From Ceratodon purpureus (Eukaryota; Streptophyta; Bryopsida; Pseudoditrichales; Ditrichaceae): 64,000 nt of DNA. Below are positions 53,201-63,397 of this stretch, in pieces. Within the stretch, counting starts at the first letter, position 1. Each line of letters begins with the position of its first letter. Both the position numbers and the translations under genes were made by a program. The stretch is from contig CM026431.1 in NCBI GenBank assembly GCA_014871385.1, positions 62,001 through 126,000 of the forward strand, written 5' to 3'. The notes beneath the pieces are model-generated. The model was not told where the DNA came from. It made no database searches and saw only the letters and a program-made list of their open reading frames with translations.

Positions 53201-56200
53201 TCTGTACGAACAGATTTTGACCCGTTATGGCTGCCCGCTGACTTTAATCAGTGATCAAGGGACTCATTTTATCAATGAGGCTATTGAGTACTTAGTGCAG
53301 CACTTTTTACTGCAACATCGCACCTCGACCACCTATTATCCTCAAGGGAACGGACAGGCCGAGTCAACCAACAAGGTGTTAGGTCGGCTGCTGACCAAAC
53401 TGGTTAGTGACAACAGAACTGACTGGGATGAGCATTTGCCCACCGCTCTATTATCTTATAGGACTGCTTTTAAAGTCTCTACTGGGTACACACCTTTCCA
53501 GTTGGTTTACGGACTCCATCCGTTGATGCCTACAGAGTATACGGTCCCTACACGCAGGACAGACGGCAGCATCGACTATACCCTTACACGAGTACTGCAG
53601 GCACGCACAGCCGACTTGGAACAGTTAGATAGTCACAGGCTTGCCGCGCAGGAGGAGGCGGGTAGCAGGCAATGGGACAGGGCTCTATGGAGCCAACAGC
53701 ATTACAGGCAGAAGGATTTCCAGGTAGGGGATCACGTCCTGTGGTATCCCAAGGGTGAGAAGGAGCATACGGGAAAATTTAAGTGTCGCTGGTTTGGCCC
53801 GTATCGGGTCCAGTACCGGTTGCCTAACAACACTGCCCTGTTGGTAACAGAGGCCCATTTTGAGCCAGACCCCATCATCGTCAACATTAATAAGCTCAAA
53901 CCCTACCGATTTTACTCTACGGACCAATTGGTCACTATCAGCCCTAACCATCTGCCACGTGGGCTACAACAAGACACACCGGAATCTCCACATTCGATGG
54001 CCCCGGAACAGGCAGAGCATTTAAACGCCCCGACTACTGCTGCCAACCCCTCTATTCATTCTACCACTCCGGGCTCTACTACTCAGACAATGGCGAGCTC
54101 TAACGACTTGACCCCAGAGACTCCCCAGGGTAGCTTGCCCAGTCTGCCCCCCACCAGTTTTCCTTCCTCTCGGCCAGTTGCGACCCCGGACACTCCGATC
54201 TTGGGCGTTGCCTGTTGCTTCGTGGAATCAATTCCACAGGGCGAAGCCATAAATCCAGACACTTTCCCGACCCCCCCTAGTTCTTCCTCTCTCCACCATA
54301 GCCGTCCAGGAGTAGCTCAGTACCCGACCCTAGGTACTCAGGTAGCCCCTACCATCCCCCAGGTCGAATTAGGGTTAACACCAAAACCCTTCCTCTCAGC
54401 ACAGCGTTTCTCTTCTTCTAGTCTTCCGACTCCTCAGGCCTTGTTGCACACGGCACTTGCCCGAGACGCGGTGTGTGTAAGCTCCTCGACTTCCCACGCC
54501 TCGTGCGATTCCTTTCTGTTGCCACCTTTTCGTAGAGCGACTTCAGTCGTCCCCCCCCTGCAGGAGCTCTCTCCCTTGTCGGTGCCGTCTTCTTCTGGGT
54601 GCTCCCTTAGGGTTGCTGCTAACAGCCGTCAACCATCAGCGGATCAGGACGGCCATCGCCCCAGCTGCACTACTGCGCCAGCGCTGAGTCTCCCCCTATC
54701 TTCCTCAGCCCCCGGCGTTCAAGCGACTTCAGCCAGCGACCCCGGAGCCGTCCTCCTACGATCAGCTTCAAAGGCAGGAGCGGCGAGGTCCTCCTTCTAC
54801 TGCACCGACGGCGCCATTCCCCCTGTATTTCAGACAGGTCACACCTTTCTTGATCGTCCCTGCCTTGTTAGTTGCCCATCTCCTTCAGTTGTTGAGAACC
54901 GAGGGTCACCTCGAGTTCTCCCTGCCACGTTAGGGCAGATTTCTCGAGTCAAGGTTGAAATTTGTGAGGCCCTACCAAGCAGCCTTTCACCTCCCTCTTC
55001 ACCCCCTTCGGGTTCTTTACCTTCTTCGCCCTCTTTCTCTCATTTTTTAGAACGCTCACAATCTCCGAGGTTGCCCCCTCCTGTCCAATTATCTCTGCCC
55101 CTTTTCGGTGCACCATATCTCTGTGCTACTAATCTACAGACCCCTCCAGACGATTCACCTCGCGTGTTCAGTACCGACAGTGACTCGGATCCAGGGGAGT
55201 TTCCGGTGCACTGTTCGCAGGGAGCGCAACCACAGGACCATCCTCTTCCTCGCCGCACCGACGGGCAATATAGCCGACCTCCCAGCAGCTTTCATCGTCG
55301 CCGAAGGGGGAAATTTGGAACCCTAGAGCGATATTTTTTGCGAGGAGTTCTGCAGACCGACCCAGCTCAGGAATCCATGGATGAGGCAGGTCCCAGCACC
55401 CAGCAGACCACACCTCCTAGCCACGACGAGCAGCCTGTGATACAGCCCTCGCCCGCTGTAGATGCTGCTGATCAAACCGAGGCTGTGACACCAACCGCTC
55501 CACGACAGGGTGTAAAGCGCAAGGTTACTCCTGTAGATAGCCGACTGCCCAAACGAGTCCGAATCCCCAAGAAACCTCACCGCCGTTGGGATGTGGTTTT
55601 CGAACCATTCACCCATTGGAACTTCTGGACAGGGGCGGGAGATGACGACTGGGCTGGACTCACTAGCCTAGATGTATTCTATCACTTCAGATGGCCCGAA
55701 CCCCGAAAGGAGTTAATCCTTGATTTCATCGAGGGTTTTGACTCTTCTTCGCCAGCCCGGGGGAATCGTCGCGGCTCATCTGATCAAGGTGAGACCATTC
55801 GGTCTCTCGTCAGAGGCAAACCAGTAGAAATCACAGCATTCGTGATTCGCGAGGCTCTGGGGTTTGAGTCAGGGGCTAACTTAGTCGGCCAGCGCTATCC
55901 ACCGGGTTTCCACCAGAATTTCGCGAAGTATGGACTGACAGCCGACAAGCATATCCACGACGGCAACCGTACTTCTGCCTTATCTCCAGCGTATCAGATT
56001 CGGGCTCAAGCCCTTGGAGATGCAATTGGCTTCAAACAACGACTGTTGTTTGTAAGCAACGACCTCTTAGAGCACATTTTTGCTGCTGAGGAGGCGGGTG
56101 AACGGCAGGAGCGCTTCGACTGGTCCCATTACGTTTTAGCGAACCTTCGCCGACATCTCTTGTACATTCATTCGCAGGCCCCGGGCAAGCGCAGACTTCG

Positions 56201-57803
56201 GGGTGCTTCTGTTATCGACGCAGTATTATCGTGCTGGTTCCCGGATCGAGAGGAAATTGTTGAGCCAGATCCCGTGGCCTCCAGCGTCGACACCATGGAT
56301 GGTAGCCACGAGGGCACACCTCTCACCGACCCACCTACGCAGCCGATGGTCGGCCTCCACCTCCGTGACCGAGCCAGCGGCGATCGGTTTCAAGGCCCGA
56401 GCATGGCTTCCGAGCCGACTACCGCGCCAGCACTGACAGGTCACTCCCAGGAGGGATCCTCCGATGTGGGTAGACGTCGACGCCGGCTGGTACGCGATGG
56501 TAAACGAGTCCGTCAGCCTGATTTTGTCTCAGATACACCCCCAGTTCACCAACCGCCACCTGATCTCGCATCTCCGAGCTGTCGCTATCCACTGCGATCC
56601 AGGCCACTGGCTCGGAATCAGGCGACTCGATTGATAGAGGCCGAGATCCCCAGTAGCCGACCTGCAGCACCGATACTGCGGCTGTCCAGTGACTCCAGTG
56701 AGTCTTCAGGGGGGACATTCGGCCGGGAAGTCCCGGACATCGGGCCAACTCTGGATCCGCCCTCACCAATTCGAATCCATCAACATGCTACACCGGGTCA
56801 GGCACACTCTGCAGGCGCGGCTGAAGGCCCGGCTATCCTTCACAACGATTGGGCACTGACGGTTTGGCGGCCACTTCCCACCTTCATGGCTTGGGCATTC
56901 GGATCGCCACCAGAGCAACCCTCCCAGGGCACTCCAGGCGAGATCATCCCTCCTTTCGCCACCGTGGCCGAGTCACCCCCACAGGCAACGGCGCCTCCCA
57001 CTTCCTCAGGCTCAGCACCACGCCCTCCCCGTAACTCGACAGTGCCTACAGCCAGCCCAAACCCCTCTCTCAGTACGGGCGCGGCCCCCAACCACAGCCG
57101 ACCTGACCGTTTCTCCTCGGATGGGCCTTCAGGTGGCCCTCCAGATGACTCAAACGGCCCTCCCATACTCGGTTCCCCTGATTCAACCTCGGACTACCGA
57201 CTGCTGATGAACAACTTACAGGCCATAGCCACGGTTCTTGTCAGGACGAAGACTGCAGCCAGGCAACTTGAGGCTAATCGACAGCAAGCCGCATCTTCAG
57301 TCGACACTCTGACAGCCACCGTGCACGACCTTACGGCTCAAATCGCCTCCATCGCCACTACGCTGCAGGCTACAGCGGTTGCTCGAGACCAGCTGATCCA
57401 GGACAACACGGCCCTCCAGACCACCGTTCAGTCCCTGCAAGCCCAGTTAGCGACGGCAACTGCTCGCTCCTCTCGCCCTGATCCCTCACTTCGGAGACTG
57501 GAACTTGAGCACGCTCTGAGTGCTAGACTCCAGCAAGCCGACCGACTGCTGCTAGAGAACCACCAGCTCACCTTAGAGCTAGCTGCCCGGACAACACCAA
57601 CTCGTGACTTGAGCCGTGCGGTCCGGGACTACGCAGCAACCAAACACCGAGATTTGGAGGCCGCACTTGAATCCCACCGAGCCGACTTCGACCGCCAACA
57701 GCGTTGGCTACGCCGTTTTGAGGAGCGCGACCCGGATTTCGAGCCCTGGCTACTGGATGACGAGGCTCCATCGCTGCTCGCCACTACTCCGACAGCCGAC
57801 TGA
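47244..57803 (+). CDS. Ty3/gypsy gag-pol polyprotein with ~1290-residue C-terminal extension
   Basis: A single frame of about 3519 codons from GCCATGG at 47244. The upstream GTG at 47235 is in frame but an unlikely start. Order: gag core (about residues 515-650, [16 protein letters not shown]), two CCHC knuckles ([14 protein letters not shown] ~714; [14 protein letters not shown] ~783), protease [11 protein letters not shown] (~1055), RT (~1395-1530, [21 protein letters not shown], catalytic FLDDF), RNase H (~1660-1785, HTDAS, TEKEAL), integrase HHCC zinc finger and DDE core (~1870-2055, SDQGTHF), and a GPY/F-type WFGPYRV (~2185). No chromodomain is evident. The remaining ~1290 residues are Ser/Pro-rich, then a globular segment (~2780-3010, [19 protein letters not shown]), more Ser/Pro, and a final coiled coil (~3320-3500). 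No internal stop or frameshift is present. Confidence 0.95.
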   Translation: MEEGDMNDFKAERQAMERYRRYMQREERTTEQKQAEGQSRLSSQGSAAKQVGELIDMEVENDLSSSDGRTRESRFGEERQSEKGDRLSRKPDPTNTPWKYQDMKRTASFRRDFSAAVDDYNTFREERRQTQEVFAEPTQWPSTVTGRADLETEPTWLRSRPVSPGHLPKTPETLPAAFQNLRQKMDETRSRSVHDQGPFHPSDNLHNRNVQFLDEFRLRSGWEPEEEDQRALEAFAAELMARRERVRQHQASQTQSKQDPGKYLMQLEALQQGVPSGVASLQQWHTEPQWTEKNPTPQGEDLHRRVEEAVQRLAAQQLAAQQLAAQQLIAQQKEQERLEREKQELAQLQDLWEDQRRKTEQGRTEGTIPKTPYRYIVEPEATVGRVIPNPLPTANSSTAHKLPGYVDHLTGDVYHSTQPTQPAVYSGKTVEPTFVGTIPGAVSEGVPPVIPLAPAPVGYSSTAFPGGQSTVPTAPQVPASYPVTAMLPPVAPVVRTTDLNSAPPRPPVSTQRKQLPYRAYKEGSDPDAHLRYFDKCVWFNGETDEKVIITLFGTTLVDKAQRWFDDWLDHHIYCTWEEAKEAFKLRYREQDSDEQVYMTLRTFKQGEGEKVQDYYERFMKLVNCLQTDVGEGFKLTYFRAGLLDYLKVTTSGSTATTLTELKELARRCETNCTDASGKKLYFQTKKPEPTSSRANTVTAQAEGVDTIPRRYCTVCKKFGHDDAYCFVNPANPNNRLSKSEGRPTVGVHEVSATQPTTNTGRPVYNRQGGYQAGGSGRSDACFLCLGTDHQMRNCPHKLDFQQFMAAKKQGTNTVGVNSVELQELDDPEVATILTRAARERAGLPLEDKELKEPEPRQPKTQADWDKEERLRKEFIAFTEEINKENEEARRAEEEDQRVKTADLEATTQEGPVLGGDWAGFPDSDCLQTPHKKAVEEEVKSPDALQPEALAKTVSRQILQTPITVSLGELLEVAPNLTEYVRAKVFPDIRTPSKPMTGSASSTEDCQDSLSATLPTQKRSLGGTQVNPSLVVGAVDIDRGLPVISVQVGKLTLENVLLDGGSGVNLITEEERIRLGLKEPSPAPYRLRMADQAVVEPVGLIRNVRIHIHGIPYNISLTVIRNKEVNEAYSMLLGRPWLIDAKATHDWGNKVVTIRGNGTVKTISINQRQGPLPKLPEVLVCYNLAEGLTDEEEDRFLQSEEDIFAVGTITLPESLRVPLHDEADLYQPDLRKADFDAADLRADLDIAAPTKAPSPTRDSATYPENFYTFTEGEVLVDETPVREKLTEMKVAAWNLTEEEQLRKINVGTEEDPKILKIGSHLEPALAKAAEDLLREYTDVFAWTYKDLKGIPPSVAQHRIVLEKDVPPSHQARYRMNPNYASIVKQDIDKLLAAGFIVPVEEATWLSPIVVVPKKNGQLRICIDYRKLNAATRKDPYPLPFTEEVLDAVAGYEMYTFLDGRSGYYQISIAPEDRHKTAFITEWGAFVWVVMPFGLTNAPPTYQRAVNKAFKEYLGLFMKLFLDDFTVYSDIADHLLKLRLCFEKCREYGISLNPEKCAFLVASGIILGHVVSKAGKMPDPKKIQVIQDMPRPQHATDVQIFNGFAQFNRIYIKFYAHIMEPITRLMRKTEEFKWVEKCEAAWADIKDRYTNAPILVAPRWDLEFHVHTDASDIAVGAMLAQNQNGKCDQPISYASRLLNSAEKNYTTTEKEALAMVYALNKYRHYLLGNKLVFYVDHMALVYLVNKPQVSGRIARWLLLFQEYDFTVVYKPGKTHGAADLLSRLPNGEAPTGVPDQLPDAGLFYVKPEWLQDVMDYLRTGEPTATMTKDEKRRLTLKALPYTLIQDVLYKKGQDLVLRRVLDPIQAETVMREMHDGCAGGHFSQDITSRKILDAGYWWPTMHKDVYEYCRACDKCQRVGGLANTGLAQLVTSLPAEPFMKWGLDFVGPIKPAAARTGNRYILVATDYATKWVEAKALRTNTAAVTAKFLYEQILTRYGCPLTLISDQGTHFINEAIEYLVQHFLLQHRTSTTYYPQGNGQAESTNKVLGRLLTKLVSDNRTDWDEHLPTALLSYRTAFKVSTGYTPFQLVYGLHPLMPTEYTVPTRRTDGSIDYTLTRVLQARTADLEQLDSHRLAAQEEAGSRQWDRALWSQQHYRQKDFQVGDHVLWYPKGEKEHTGKFKCRWFGPYRVQYRLPNNTALLVTEAHFEPDPIIVNINKLKPYRFYSTDQLVTISPNHLPRGLQQDTPESPHSMAPEQAEHLNAPTTAANPSIHSTTPGSTTQTMASSNDLTPETPQGSLPSLPPTSFPSSRPVATPDTPILGVACCFVESIPQGEAINPDTFPTPPSSSSLHHSRPGVAQYPTLGTQVAPTIPQVELGLTPKPFLSAQRFSSSSLPTPQALLHTALARDAVCVSSSTSHASCDSFLLPPFRRATSVVPPLQELSPLSVPSSSGCSLRVAANSRQPSADQDGHRPSCTTAPALSLPLSSSAPGVQATSASDPGAVLLRSASKAGAARSSFYCTDGAIPPVFQTGHTFLDRPCLVSCPSPSVVENRGSPRVLPATLGQISRVKVEICEALPSSLSPPSSPPSGSLPSSPSFSHFLERSQSPRLPPPVQLSLPLFGAPYLCATNLQTPPDDSPRVFSTDSDSDPGEFPVHCSQGAQPQDHPLPRRTDGQYSRPPSSFHRRRRGKFGTLERYFLRGVLQTDPAQESMDEAGPSTQQTTPPSHDEQPVIQPSPAVDAADQTEAVTPTAPRQGVKRKVTPVDSRLPKRVRIPKKPHRRWDVVFEPFTHWNFWTGAGDDDWAGLTSLDVFYHFRWPEPRKELILDFIEGFDSSSPARGNRRGSSDQGETIRSLVRGKPVEITAFVIREALGFESGANLVGQRYPPGFHQNFAKYGLTADKHIHDGNRTSALSPAYQIRAQALGDAIGFKQRLLFVSNDLLEHIFAAEEAGERQERFDWSHYVLANLRRHLLYIHSQAPGKRRLRGASVIDAVLSCWFPDREEIVEPDPVASSVDTMDGSHEGTPLTDPPTQPMVGLHLRDRASGDRFQGPSMASEPTTAPALTGHSQEGSSDVGRRRRRLVRDGKRVRQPDFVSDTPPVHQPPPDLASPSCRYPLRSRPLARNQATRLIEAEIPSSRPAAPILRLSSDSSESSGGTFGREVPDIGPTLDPPSPIRIHQHATPGQAHSAGAAEGPAILHNDWALTVWRPLPTFMAWAFGSPPEQPSQGTPGEIIPPFATVAESPPQATAPPTSSGSAPRPPRNSTVPTASPNPSLSTGAAPNHSRPDRFSSDGPSGGPPDDSNGPPILGSPDSTSDYRLLMNNLQAIATVLVRTKTAARQLEANRQQAASSVDTLTATVHDLTAQIASIATTLQATAVARDQLIQDNTALQTTVQSLQAQLATATARSSRPDPSLRRLELEHALSARLQQADRLLLENHQLTLELAARTTPTRDLSRAVRDYAATKHRDLEAALESHRADFDRQQRWLRRFEERDPDFEPWLLDDEAPSLLATTPTAD

Positions 57804-57960
57804 CCCAGCCGACCTCAATTCATGACTGCAGGATACCCACTGCAAACTCCCCGGCTTAGGCATTAAACAATTTTTGAGTTTTCTTTCTTTTTTTTTTAGG
57901 AAGTTTCCCGTTTTGCCTTTTGTTTCGGTCCTGCCCTATGTTCTGAGGACAGAACTGCCG

Positions 57961-57974
57961 GAAAAAGGGGATAA
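57961..57974 (+). promoter_or_regulatory. Polypurine tract
   Basis: GAAAAAGGGGATAA directly precedes the TG of the 3' LTR at 57975 and would prime plus-strand DNA synthesis. The first 13 bases recur exactly at 46567, 46950 and 47487 within the element. Confidence 0.85.
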
Positions 57975-58411
57975 TGTTAACCGGAGATTCCTTATCTCCC
58001 CCTTCTTTTTACCTACCAGTTATTTTCCCTTTGTTAACTCTCGCAGTTTTACCCCTGTAACTTCAGAACAGTCATCCAGTAACTTGGATGAACTCTGTCC
58101 AGCCGACTGGATGAACTCTATCCAGCCGACTGGATGAATACTGCTTGGTTTAAGAGGCAGGATTAGGGTTTTGAGTAATCATTCCAGACTAGAGCAGTTA
58201 GAGTTAGAGGAGTCTGAGAGCCCTTAGAGGCTGCTGTACCATGATTATGGGCTGTTTTGACTCATTAATTGCAGTTTTGACTGTTTTCTTCACTTGTATT
58301 GTATGTTTCTAGCTTGTTATGAGTGTTTGGAGTACTTGGATGTGTTGGGTTTTCTAGGGTTTTGATGGGTTTATAGAGTTAGGGTTTGGTTGATAAATCC
58401 TCCCTCTATCA
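57975..58411 (+). repeat. 3' LTR
   Basis: 437 bp. Read side by side with the 5' LTR, including the three inverted repeats and both AGCCGAC motifs, I see no difference. It ends CTATCA against the second CTTTA target copy. Confidence 0.95.
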
Positions 58412-60431
58412 CTTTATCATTAAGGGCATTTTGTAGTTGTTCTCCAATGCATCTTAAGTATGCATTTTTTAGTGAGAATGCTTCTATACCAAATAGATTG
58501 TGTGGGAGTTGTGTGGCAACATTAGAGGTGCATTTTGGTAATCCACATATTGTTTTGTGGAGCGCTATGATCTTTTTGTCTAGTTTTTTAATGGCTGGTA
58601 TAAAATATGGTACTGCGTAAAAGCTGTATGCTATTCCGGCGCGTATCACTGTATCCGCCATACTGATTTTTTGTTTCATAGTGGCTGGGCAAGATACAAG
58701 GGCTTGACATTGTTTGACGACTTTAGCGGTGGTGGTGTTTATTTGTGTTCCCCATTTTAGTGAGGGGGCCAAGTTTATGCCAAGATACGTGTATGGTTCG
58801 TGTTGGTCTAGAACTGGTAGTGGTTGATTTCTAAAGTTTATGTTGGTGGCTTGTATTTGGGCTTTGAATGCAATTGGGTTCATTTTGGATTTGTTAGGGC
58901 ATCCGGTTACTGCACATTTAGAGATTCCAAGGTCCATTCCTGCCCATTCACAGAATTTATCCAATTTATTTAGTTGAGTTTGTAGGGATTTTAGTTTGTT
59001 GGCAATTGCTGCAAGATCATCGGCGTATGCTGCGGAGGAGATTGTAACTTTGGAGGTGCCAAAGGTGTAACCATTGTCCCCTTGTTGTAGCCATCTCAGA
59101 AGAGGTTCGAAAAATATTATAAATAAATAGGGGCTAAGTGTATCTCCTTGTATTGTTCCTCTTTGAATGGAAATTGGTAGAGTTTTGCCAAAGTGTTCTC
59201 TAGAGTATATGGTAGAGGATTGTGAGTATATGTTTCCGACTAGATTTATAGCATCAGAGGGGTATCCAAGGTCTTTCATAATGGCTAGGAGTCTTGCATG
59301 ATCGATAGAGCCGAAGGCATTTTTGAAGTCTATATATAGGATGTATATGTCTTGGTTTGTGAATCTCGCATCTTCTAGTGCTGCAATGAGGATTTGAAGT
59401 TGTCTGGAGGTTCCTCGTTCTGCTCTAAATCCTTCTTGGCTGTCGTGTAAGATTTGGTGCTTTTCACCATAGGCGGAGAGGATAGAAGTTAATGTACTGG
59501 TAAAAAGTTTGTAAATTGTGTTTGCTAGTGCAATAGGTCTATGGTTGATTAGTTGAAATGGGTCGCCTTTTTTATATAATAAAACGGTTAGGCTAGTTTT
59601 CCATGATGCTAGGATTTGTATTTGTTTGTAACAATGTTTGAAAAATAGGAGGAGTAGTTTGTGGAATCGAGGAGGCATGTTTTTCAAGATTGAGTTGGGG
59701 ATTTTGTCAGGGCCTGGGGCTTTGTTATTTCCTAGGTTTTTAAGACAGAAGTCGTAGGTTTCTTGATCGAAGTATGTGTATAGAGGGATTTCCGGTTCAC
59801 CGCGTTGGTCAATTGTGAATCCTTCTAGGTCGTGCCATGGGTATTGTCTAACACTGCATGTGCAGTGTGGTTGATGAATATTTTGATAATGGCATGTGGG
59901 AACTGTTGGGCGGTTACTGATAGATTGTTGAGTATGTATTTCTTGTGCAATATCTTCAGGGCTGGTTAAAATATTATTTTGTCTATCAATGATGGAATCT
60001 AGAGGTGAAGTTTCAGAATTTTTGAAGACTTTTCTGTTTATTTTCTTGGGGCTTTTTTCATACATTTGGCGGTATTTTGAGACTGCTTTGTGAATACAGT
60101 CTTTAGTATATTTTGTTGTAATTTTTCTAGCTTCTTTGTTGGCAGTTTTTGCTATAGTGGCTATGACGTCTATCCATTCGTTAGGTATAGTATCTACTAT
60201 TGGAGGATGAGGAATTTGTACATTTTGGTGATTGTGTATTTCATTCATGATAGGGTGTGTTCGCCATTGTGGGTTGTGTTTTGCGATGTATATAGTTTTT
60301 CTGATGAGATGGTATGTAGCAAGGTGTTTTTTCCATTCTTTTGCAAGTTTTCGGGGTAAAAAGCCACCTTGTTGTGCAGTTCTATTAGTTAGATTTGGTA
60401 GTGGAGGTGCTTTATAGGTGTTTTCAATGCT
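58412..60431 (-). CDS. LINE ORF2 reverse transcriptase
   Basis: Open minus frame that starts after TAA at 60432-60434 and runs into the 3' LTR; its apparent stop (58371) lies in the LTR. RT motifs in order: NNKAPGPDKIPNSIL, HRPIALANTIYKLF, GFRAERGTSRQLQ, ILYIDFKNAFGSIDHARLL, RGTIQGDTLSPYLF and the catalytic SAAYADDLAAIA near 59040-59005, then TYLGINLAPSLKW. The palm is intact. The enzyme copies LINE RNA at a nicked target. The interrupting TAA separates it from the endonuclease, which is in the same frame, so this copy is a broken ORF2. Confidence 0.9.
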
Positions 60432-62006
60432 TTATGAGATTTTGTTTATAATTTCATCCAGGGATGTACAGGCTGTTTCCCATTGATCTTGTGTGAGGTG
60501 GTCGTGGTTTTCCAATAATAATGTTAATTCATTTATTTTTATAGAGTTTCTTTCAAAGAATTCTATGTTAAATTTTTCTAAATTTTCTTCTGGGATTGGA
60601 TTAAGTATTCTGATTCCAGTGGTGGTTACTGACGGTGGGGGCCTAGCTAGTAATGTGTTTTGTGGGATATGTAGGGTAATTGGATAGTGGTCTGAGTTTA
60701 GATTCATATTTATATTTGTGGTGGAAGTAAATCTGTTGTTATCTGCTGAGTTTATGTAGAAGCCGTCAATAAAGCTGGTTGATGTATAGTTATAACCGCC
60801 TTGTCTGGAGAAGTGAATGTTTGTTGGGATGTATTCGAAGTTAAGTGATGTGGTGAAGTTTTTCCACTGGATGTCTTCTTGTTGTGGTGGTGTGTTATTG
60901 TTGTGATTTTGTCTTCCAATGAGTGCGATGTCACGGTTGAAATCGCCACATAGGATGTATGTGTGATTTGGGTGTGTGGTAATTAGGTTAGTGATTGTGG
61001 TTTTGAGGTGGGGAATGAGACGTATATCTTCTAGATGAGTACGCATGTACATGTGGATAATTAGCCAAGGTGTAAGTGGATGATTGTTTATTTTTATTAT
61101 TTGTAAATATGGGGATATATTTGCTGGGGTCGGGATTTTAGTAATGTTACCGGGGAATGCATATTTGTTGTGAACAAGTGTGAGTAATCCTCCTCTTCCG
61201 GGTGTATAGGGCATTCTTTGTTGTATGCATCTTGTTAGGGCATGAGTGTTGTTGAAGATGAGTTTGTATTCAGGGAATAAGTTTTGTATGTATTTTGTAG
61301 ATTTTGTCGCTGTAAGTTTTGTTTCTTGAATATTTATAATTGCTGTATTTCCAATGGAGTTATTTATGAGACTTTGTAGGTTTGGTAAGGCTGTATTAAG
61401 TGATGATGCATTCCAGGTGATTATGTTAGTTTCAAGGTTTGTGGTAGGATTTATTCTTGGTACTGGTGTGGGGATGTTTGGAAGTGGGGGTGGATGTGAG
61501 TATTCATTTATGTTTTCAAGACATCGGAGTGATTCTGTTATTAATTTGTTTGGGAGAAATGGAAATTTTCTTTGAAGTGTGGTGTGTGTGGGAGGGATTT
61601 CTTGACTGTGAATGAATTCGTATAGTTCTTTGTGTATTGATTTTTTAGGGAGTATTAATTCTTGGATATTTTTGATGAGTTTGGTATACGGATGTTCTGT
61701 AGAGATGTGTCTTTCTGGAGGGTTGTTGAGGTTGGAGAGTCGGATGAGTATTGTATTTGTCCATATATCGTTGAAGTGGTACGTACGGGGGTTTGATAGG
61801 ATAGTATTACATTTATCTATTGATGGGTTTATTGTAACGATAGGGCGTATAGTAAATGGAGGGGTGGTGAGTGATTTTGTCTCTGTATGTATTGGTGTAG
61901 GGATGGAAATGAGATGGTTGCTGGGTGGTGTAATGGATGGTTTGTATGTAGGATAGGAGCAAATGTTATTGCTATGTGTTGGTAGTCTGGTTGGAGTTTT
62001 ATTGTG
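60432..62006 (-). CDS. LINE ORF2 APE-type endonuclease
   Basis: One minus frame is open from just after TAG at 62007-62009 to TAA at 60432-60434, without requiring a methionine. Endonuclease motifs: IITWNASSLN (~61415), NIQETKLTA (~61335), MPYTPGRGGLLTLVHNKY (~61214), ILCGDFNRDIA (~60955) and LNSDHYPITLHI (~60705). These match the APE/exonuclease III fold that nicks target DNA. About 190 residues precede the first motif. The same frame resumes after the stop into the RT, so ORF2 was originally continuous here. Confidence 0.85.
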   Translation of the reverse strand, partial: HNKTPTRLPTHSNNICSYPTYKPSITPPSNHLISIPTPIHTETKSLTTPPFTIRPIVTINPSIDKCNTILSNPRTYHFNDIWTNTILIRLSNLNNPPERHISTEHPYTKLIKNIQELILPKKSIHKELYEFIHSQEIPPTHTTLQRKFPFLPNKLITESLRCLENINEYSHPPPLPNIPTPVPRINPTTNLETNIITWNASSLNTALPNLQSLINNSIGNTAIINIQETKLTATKSTKYIQNLFPEYKLIFNNTHALTRCIQQRMPYTPGRGGLLTLVHNKYAFPGNITKIPTPANISPYLQIIKINNHPLTPWLIIHMYMRTHLEDIRLIPHLKTTITNLITTHPNHTYILCGDFNRDIALIGRQNHNNNTPPQQEDIQWKNFTTSLNFEYIPTNIHFSRQGGYNYTSTSFIDGFYINSADNNRFTSTTNINMNLNSDHYPITLHIPQNTLLARPPPSVTTTGIRILNPIPEENLEKFNIEFFERNSIKINELTLLLENHDHLTQDQWETACTSLDEIINKIS

Positions 62007-62056
62007 CTAGAGATAAAATATTTTCTAGCTCGTTTTTTGTGATCGGTGGGATGTGT

Positions 62057-63397
62057 TCATAGTATATTAGGCATTGGTCCAGGATTGGTTTCTATGTCTC
62101 CACATTGGAGTAGGGCTAATTTGTTTAAAAAATAATATCCTTCGTAAGTTTTAGTTTTAGGGTTTTTATAATTTAATTTATAATATTTTGTTGTTATGAA
62201 TTTTGTTGTGTTGAATAGATTAGGTAATGCAGGTATTATTTGTTCTAAGTGTGAAGGTGTATAATGTGAGTTTGTAGTGAATTCGGGTGATTGGTTTGTA
62301 ATTGAGTTGGCAAACCAATTGTATATGTGTTGGTTTGTGTTTCTTATATTTTTTAATTTCACGTGGTGTAGATAGGCGTATTTTGTTTGCTTGTGGTGTT
62401 GATAGGCCATGGTCGTCGAGTGTTTGTTTAAGAGAATTTGTTTTTGTATGGTGTCTACTATTATATGTTTTATTTTAGGTATTGAGAGAATTCTCAGTTT
62501 GGGAAGACTTTTGGTTTTTAGATGAGGTTTATGATTTTGTTTTGTATGTTTTGTAGAATGAGATTTAGATTTGGGGTGTAATATGTTTTTTGGATAAAGG
62601 TTTTGATAAATTTTGGTTTTTGGATTAATCTTGTCTTTTTGATAATCTTTGAATTTTGGATGAATGTTGGTTTTTGAATGATTTTTGGAGATTGGATGTT
62701 TTATGGAATTTGAGTGATTTCTGTATTTTGGATGTTTTTTAGATTTAAGATGATTTTTGTATTTTGGGTGTTTTTTGGATTTTAGATAAATTCTGTAATT
62801 TGGATGGTTTTTAGATTTTGGATGGATTTTGTTTTTTGGATGAATTCTGTAGTCTGAATACTTTTTAGATTTTTGATGAGTTTTGCATTTTGAATGAATT
62901 CTGTAGTCTGGATGATGTTTAGATTTTGGATGAATTTTAGATTTTGGATGAATTTTAGATTTTGGATGATTTCTGATTTTTGGATGATTTTTAGATTTTG
63001 GATGAATTTTGCATTTTGGATGAATTCTGTAGTTTGGATGATTTTTAGATTTTGGATGAATCTTGTATTTTGGATGATTTCTGATTTTTGGATGTTTTTT
63101 TGATTTTGGATGAATTTTGTTTTTTGGATGTTTTGGATGATTTTTAGATTTTGGATGAACTTTAGATTTTGGATGAACTTTAGATTTTGGATGAATTTTA
63201 ATATTTGGATGAATTTTTATTTTTGGATAGATTTTGTTTATTTTGTAATTATTTGAAGTTGATATGTATTCTTTTTGAATGGTAGTATCTATAGATACTT
63301 TATTTTTTGTTTTTTGTTTTTTAGTATATAAATATACTATATAATATAAGTTTACCATCGCTACATCTGAAGTAGCTAGTTTGTCAAGTCCATGCAT
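62057..63397 (-). CDS. LINE segment with basic hexapeptide repeats and a C-terminal 2A-like motif
   Basis: A 446-codon minus frame. The start ATG at 63397 overlaps the end of ORF1 (stop 63376-63378) by about 20 nt in another frame. Residues about 56-275 are some 36 tandem hexapeptides of the form IHPKSK/NHPKYR, extremely Lys/His-rich. The C-terminal 100 residues are non-repetitive and end LNKLALLQCGDIETNPGP, then MPNIL and a stop. DIETNPGP fits the 2A consensus D-x-E-x-N-P-G-P, where ribosomes skip a peptide bond before the last Pro. In other LINEs 2A lies at the ORF2 N-terminus upstream of the endonuclease, exactly as here. The stop after MPNIL and the following frame changes are probably decay. 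Confidence 0.75.
   Translation of the reverse strand: MHGLDKLATSDVAMVNLYYIVYLYTKKQKTKNKVSIDTTIQKEYISTSNNYKINKIYPKIKIHPNIKIHPKSKVHPKSKVHPKSKNHPKHPKNKIHPKSKKHPKIRNHPKYKIHPKSKNHPNYRIHPKCKIHPKSKNHPKIRNHPKSKIHPKSKIHPKSKHHPDYRIHSKCKTHQKSKKYSDYRIHPKNKIHPKSKNHPNYRIYLKSKKHPKYKNHLKSKKHPKYRNHSNSIKHPISKNHSKTNIHPKFKDYQKDKINPKTKIYQNLYPKNILHPKSKSHSTKHTKQNHKPHLKTKSLPKLRILSIPKIKHIIVDTIQKQILLNKHSTTMAYQHHKQTKYAYLHHVKLKNIRNTNQHIYNWFANSITNQSPEFTTNSHYTPSHLEQIIPALPNLFNTTKFITTKYYKLNYKNPKTKTYEGYYFLNKLALLQCGDIETNPGPMPNIL
62570..63232. repeat. 18-bp minisatellite within the LINE
   Basis: On the plus strand the unit is close to ATTTTGGATGAATTTTAG, repeated about 36 times with point variants and rare 3-bp length changes. 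The period is 18 bp (six codons), and the minus frame stays open throughout. The plus-strand open frame here is only a shadow. Confidence 0.9.

Larger units (their letters stand above)
45643..58411 (+). mobile_element. Intact Ty3/gypsy LTR retrotransposon
   Basis: Two 437-bp LTRs (45643-46079 and 57975-58411), read side by side, show no difference. They begin TGTTAACC and end CTATCA. The 5-bp target duplication CTTTA is at 45638-45642 and 58412-58416. Between them lie a roughly 1.16-kb leader, one long frame with gag, protease, RT, RNase H and integrase in gypsy order, and a polypurine tract abutting the 3' LTR. Total length is 12,769 bp. Identical LTRs plus an uninterrupted frame indicate very recent transposition and possible current competence. 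Confidence 0.97.

Noticed and set aside
54000-57803. Separate env or second ORF in the gypsy element
   Set aside because: The frame is uninterrupted from gag. No signal peptide or transmembrane helix typical of an envelope protein is apparent in the extension.
62570-63232. Regularly spaced repeat resembling a CRISPR array
   Set aside because: The period is only 18 bp with no unique spacers, the array is in frame inside a eukaryotic LINE, and there are no cas genes.
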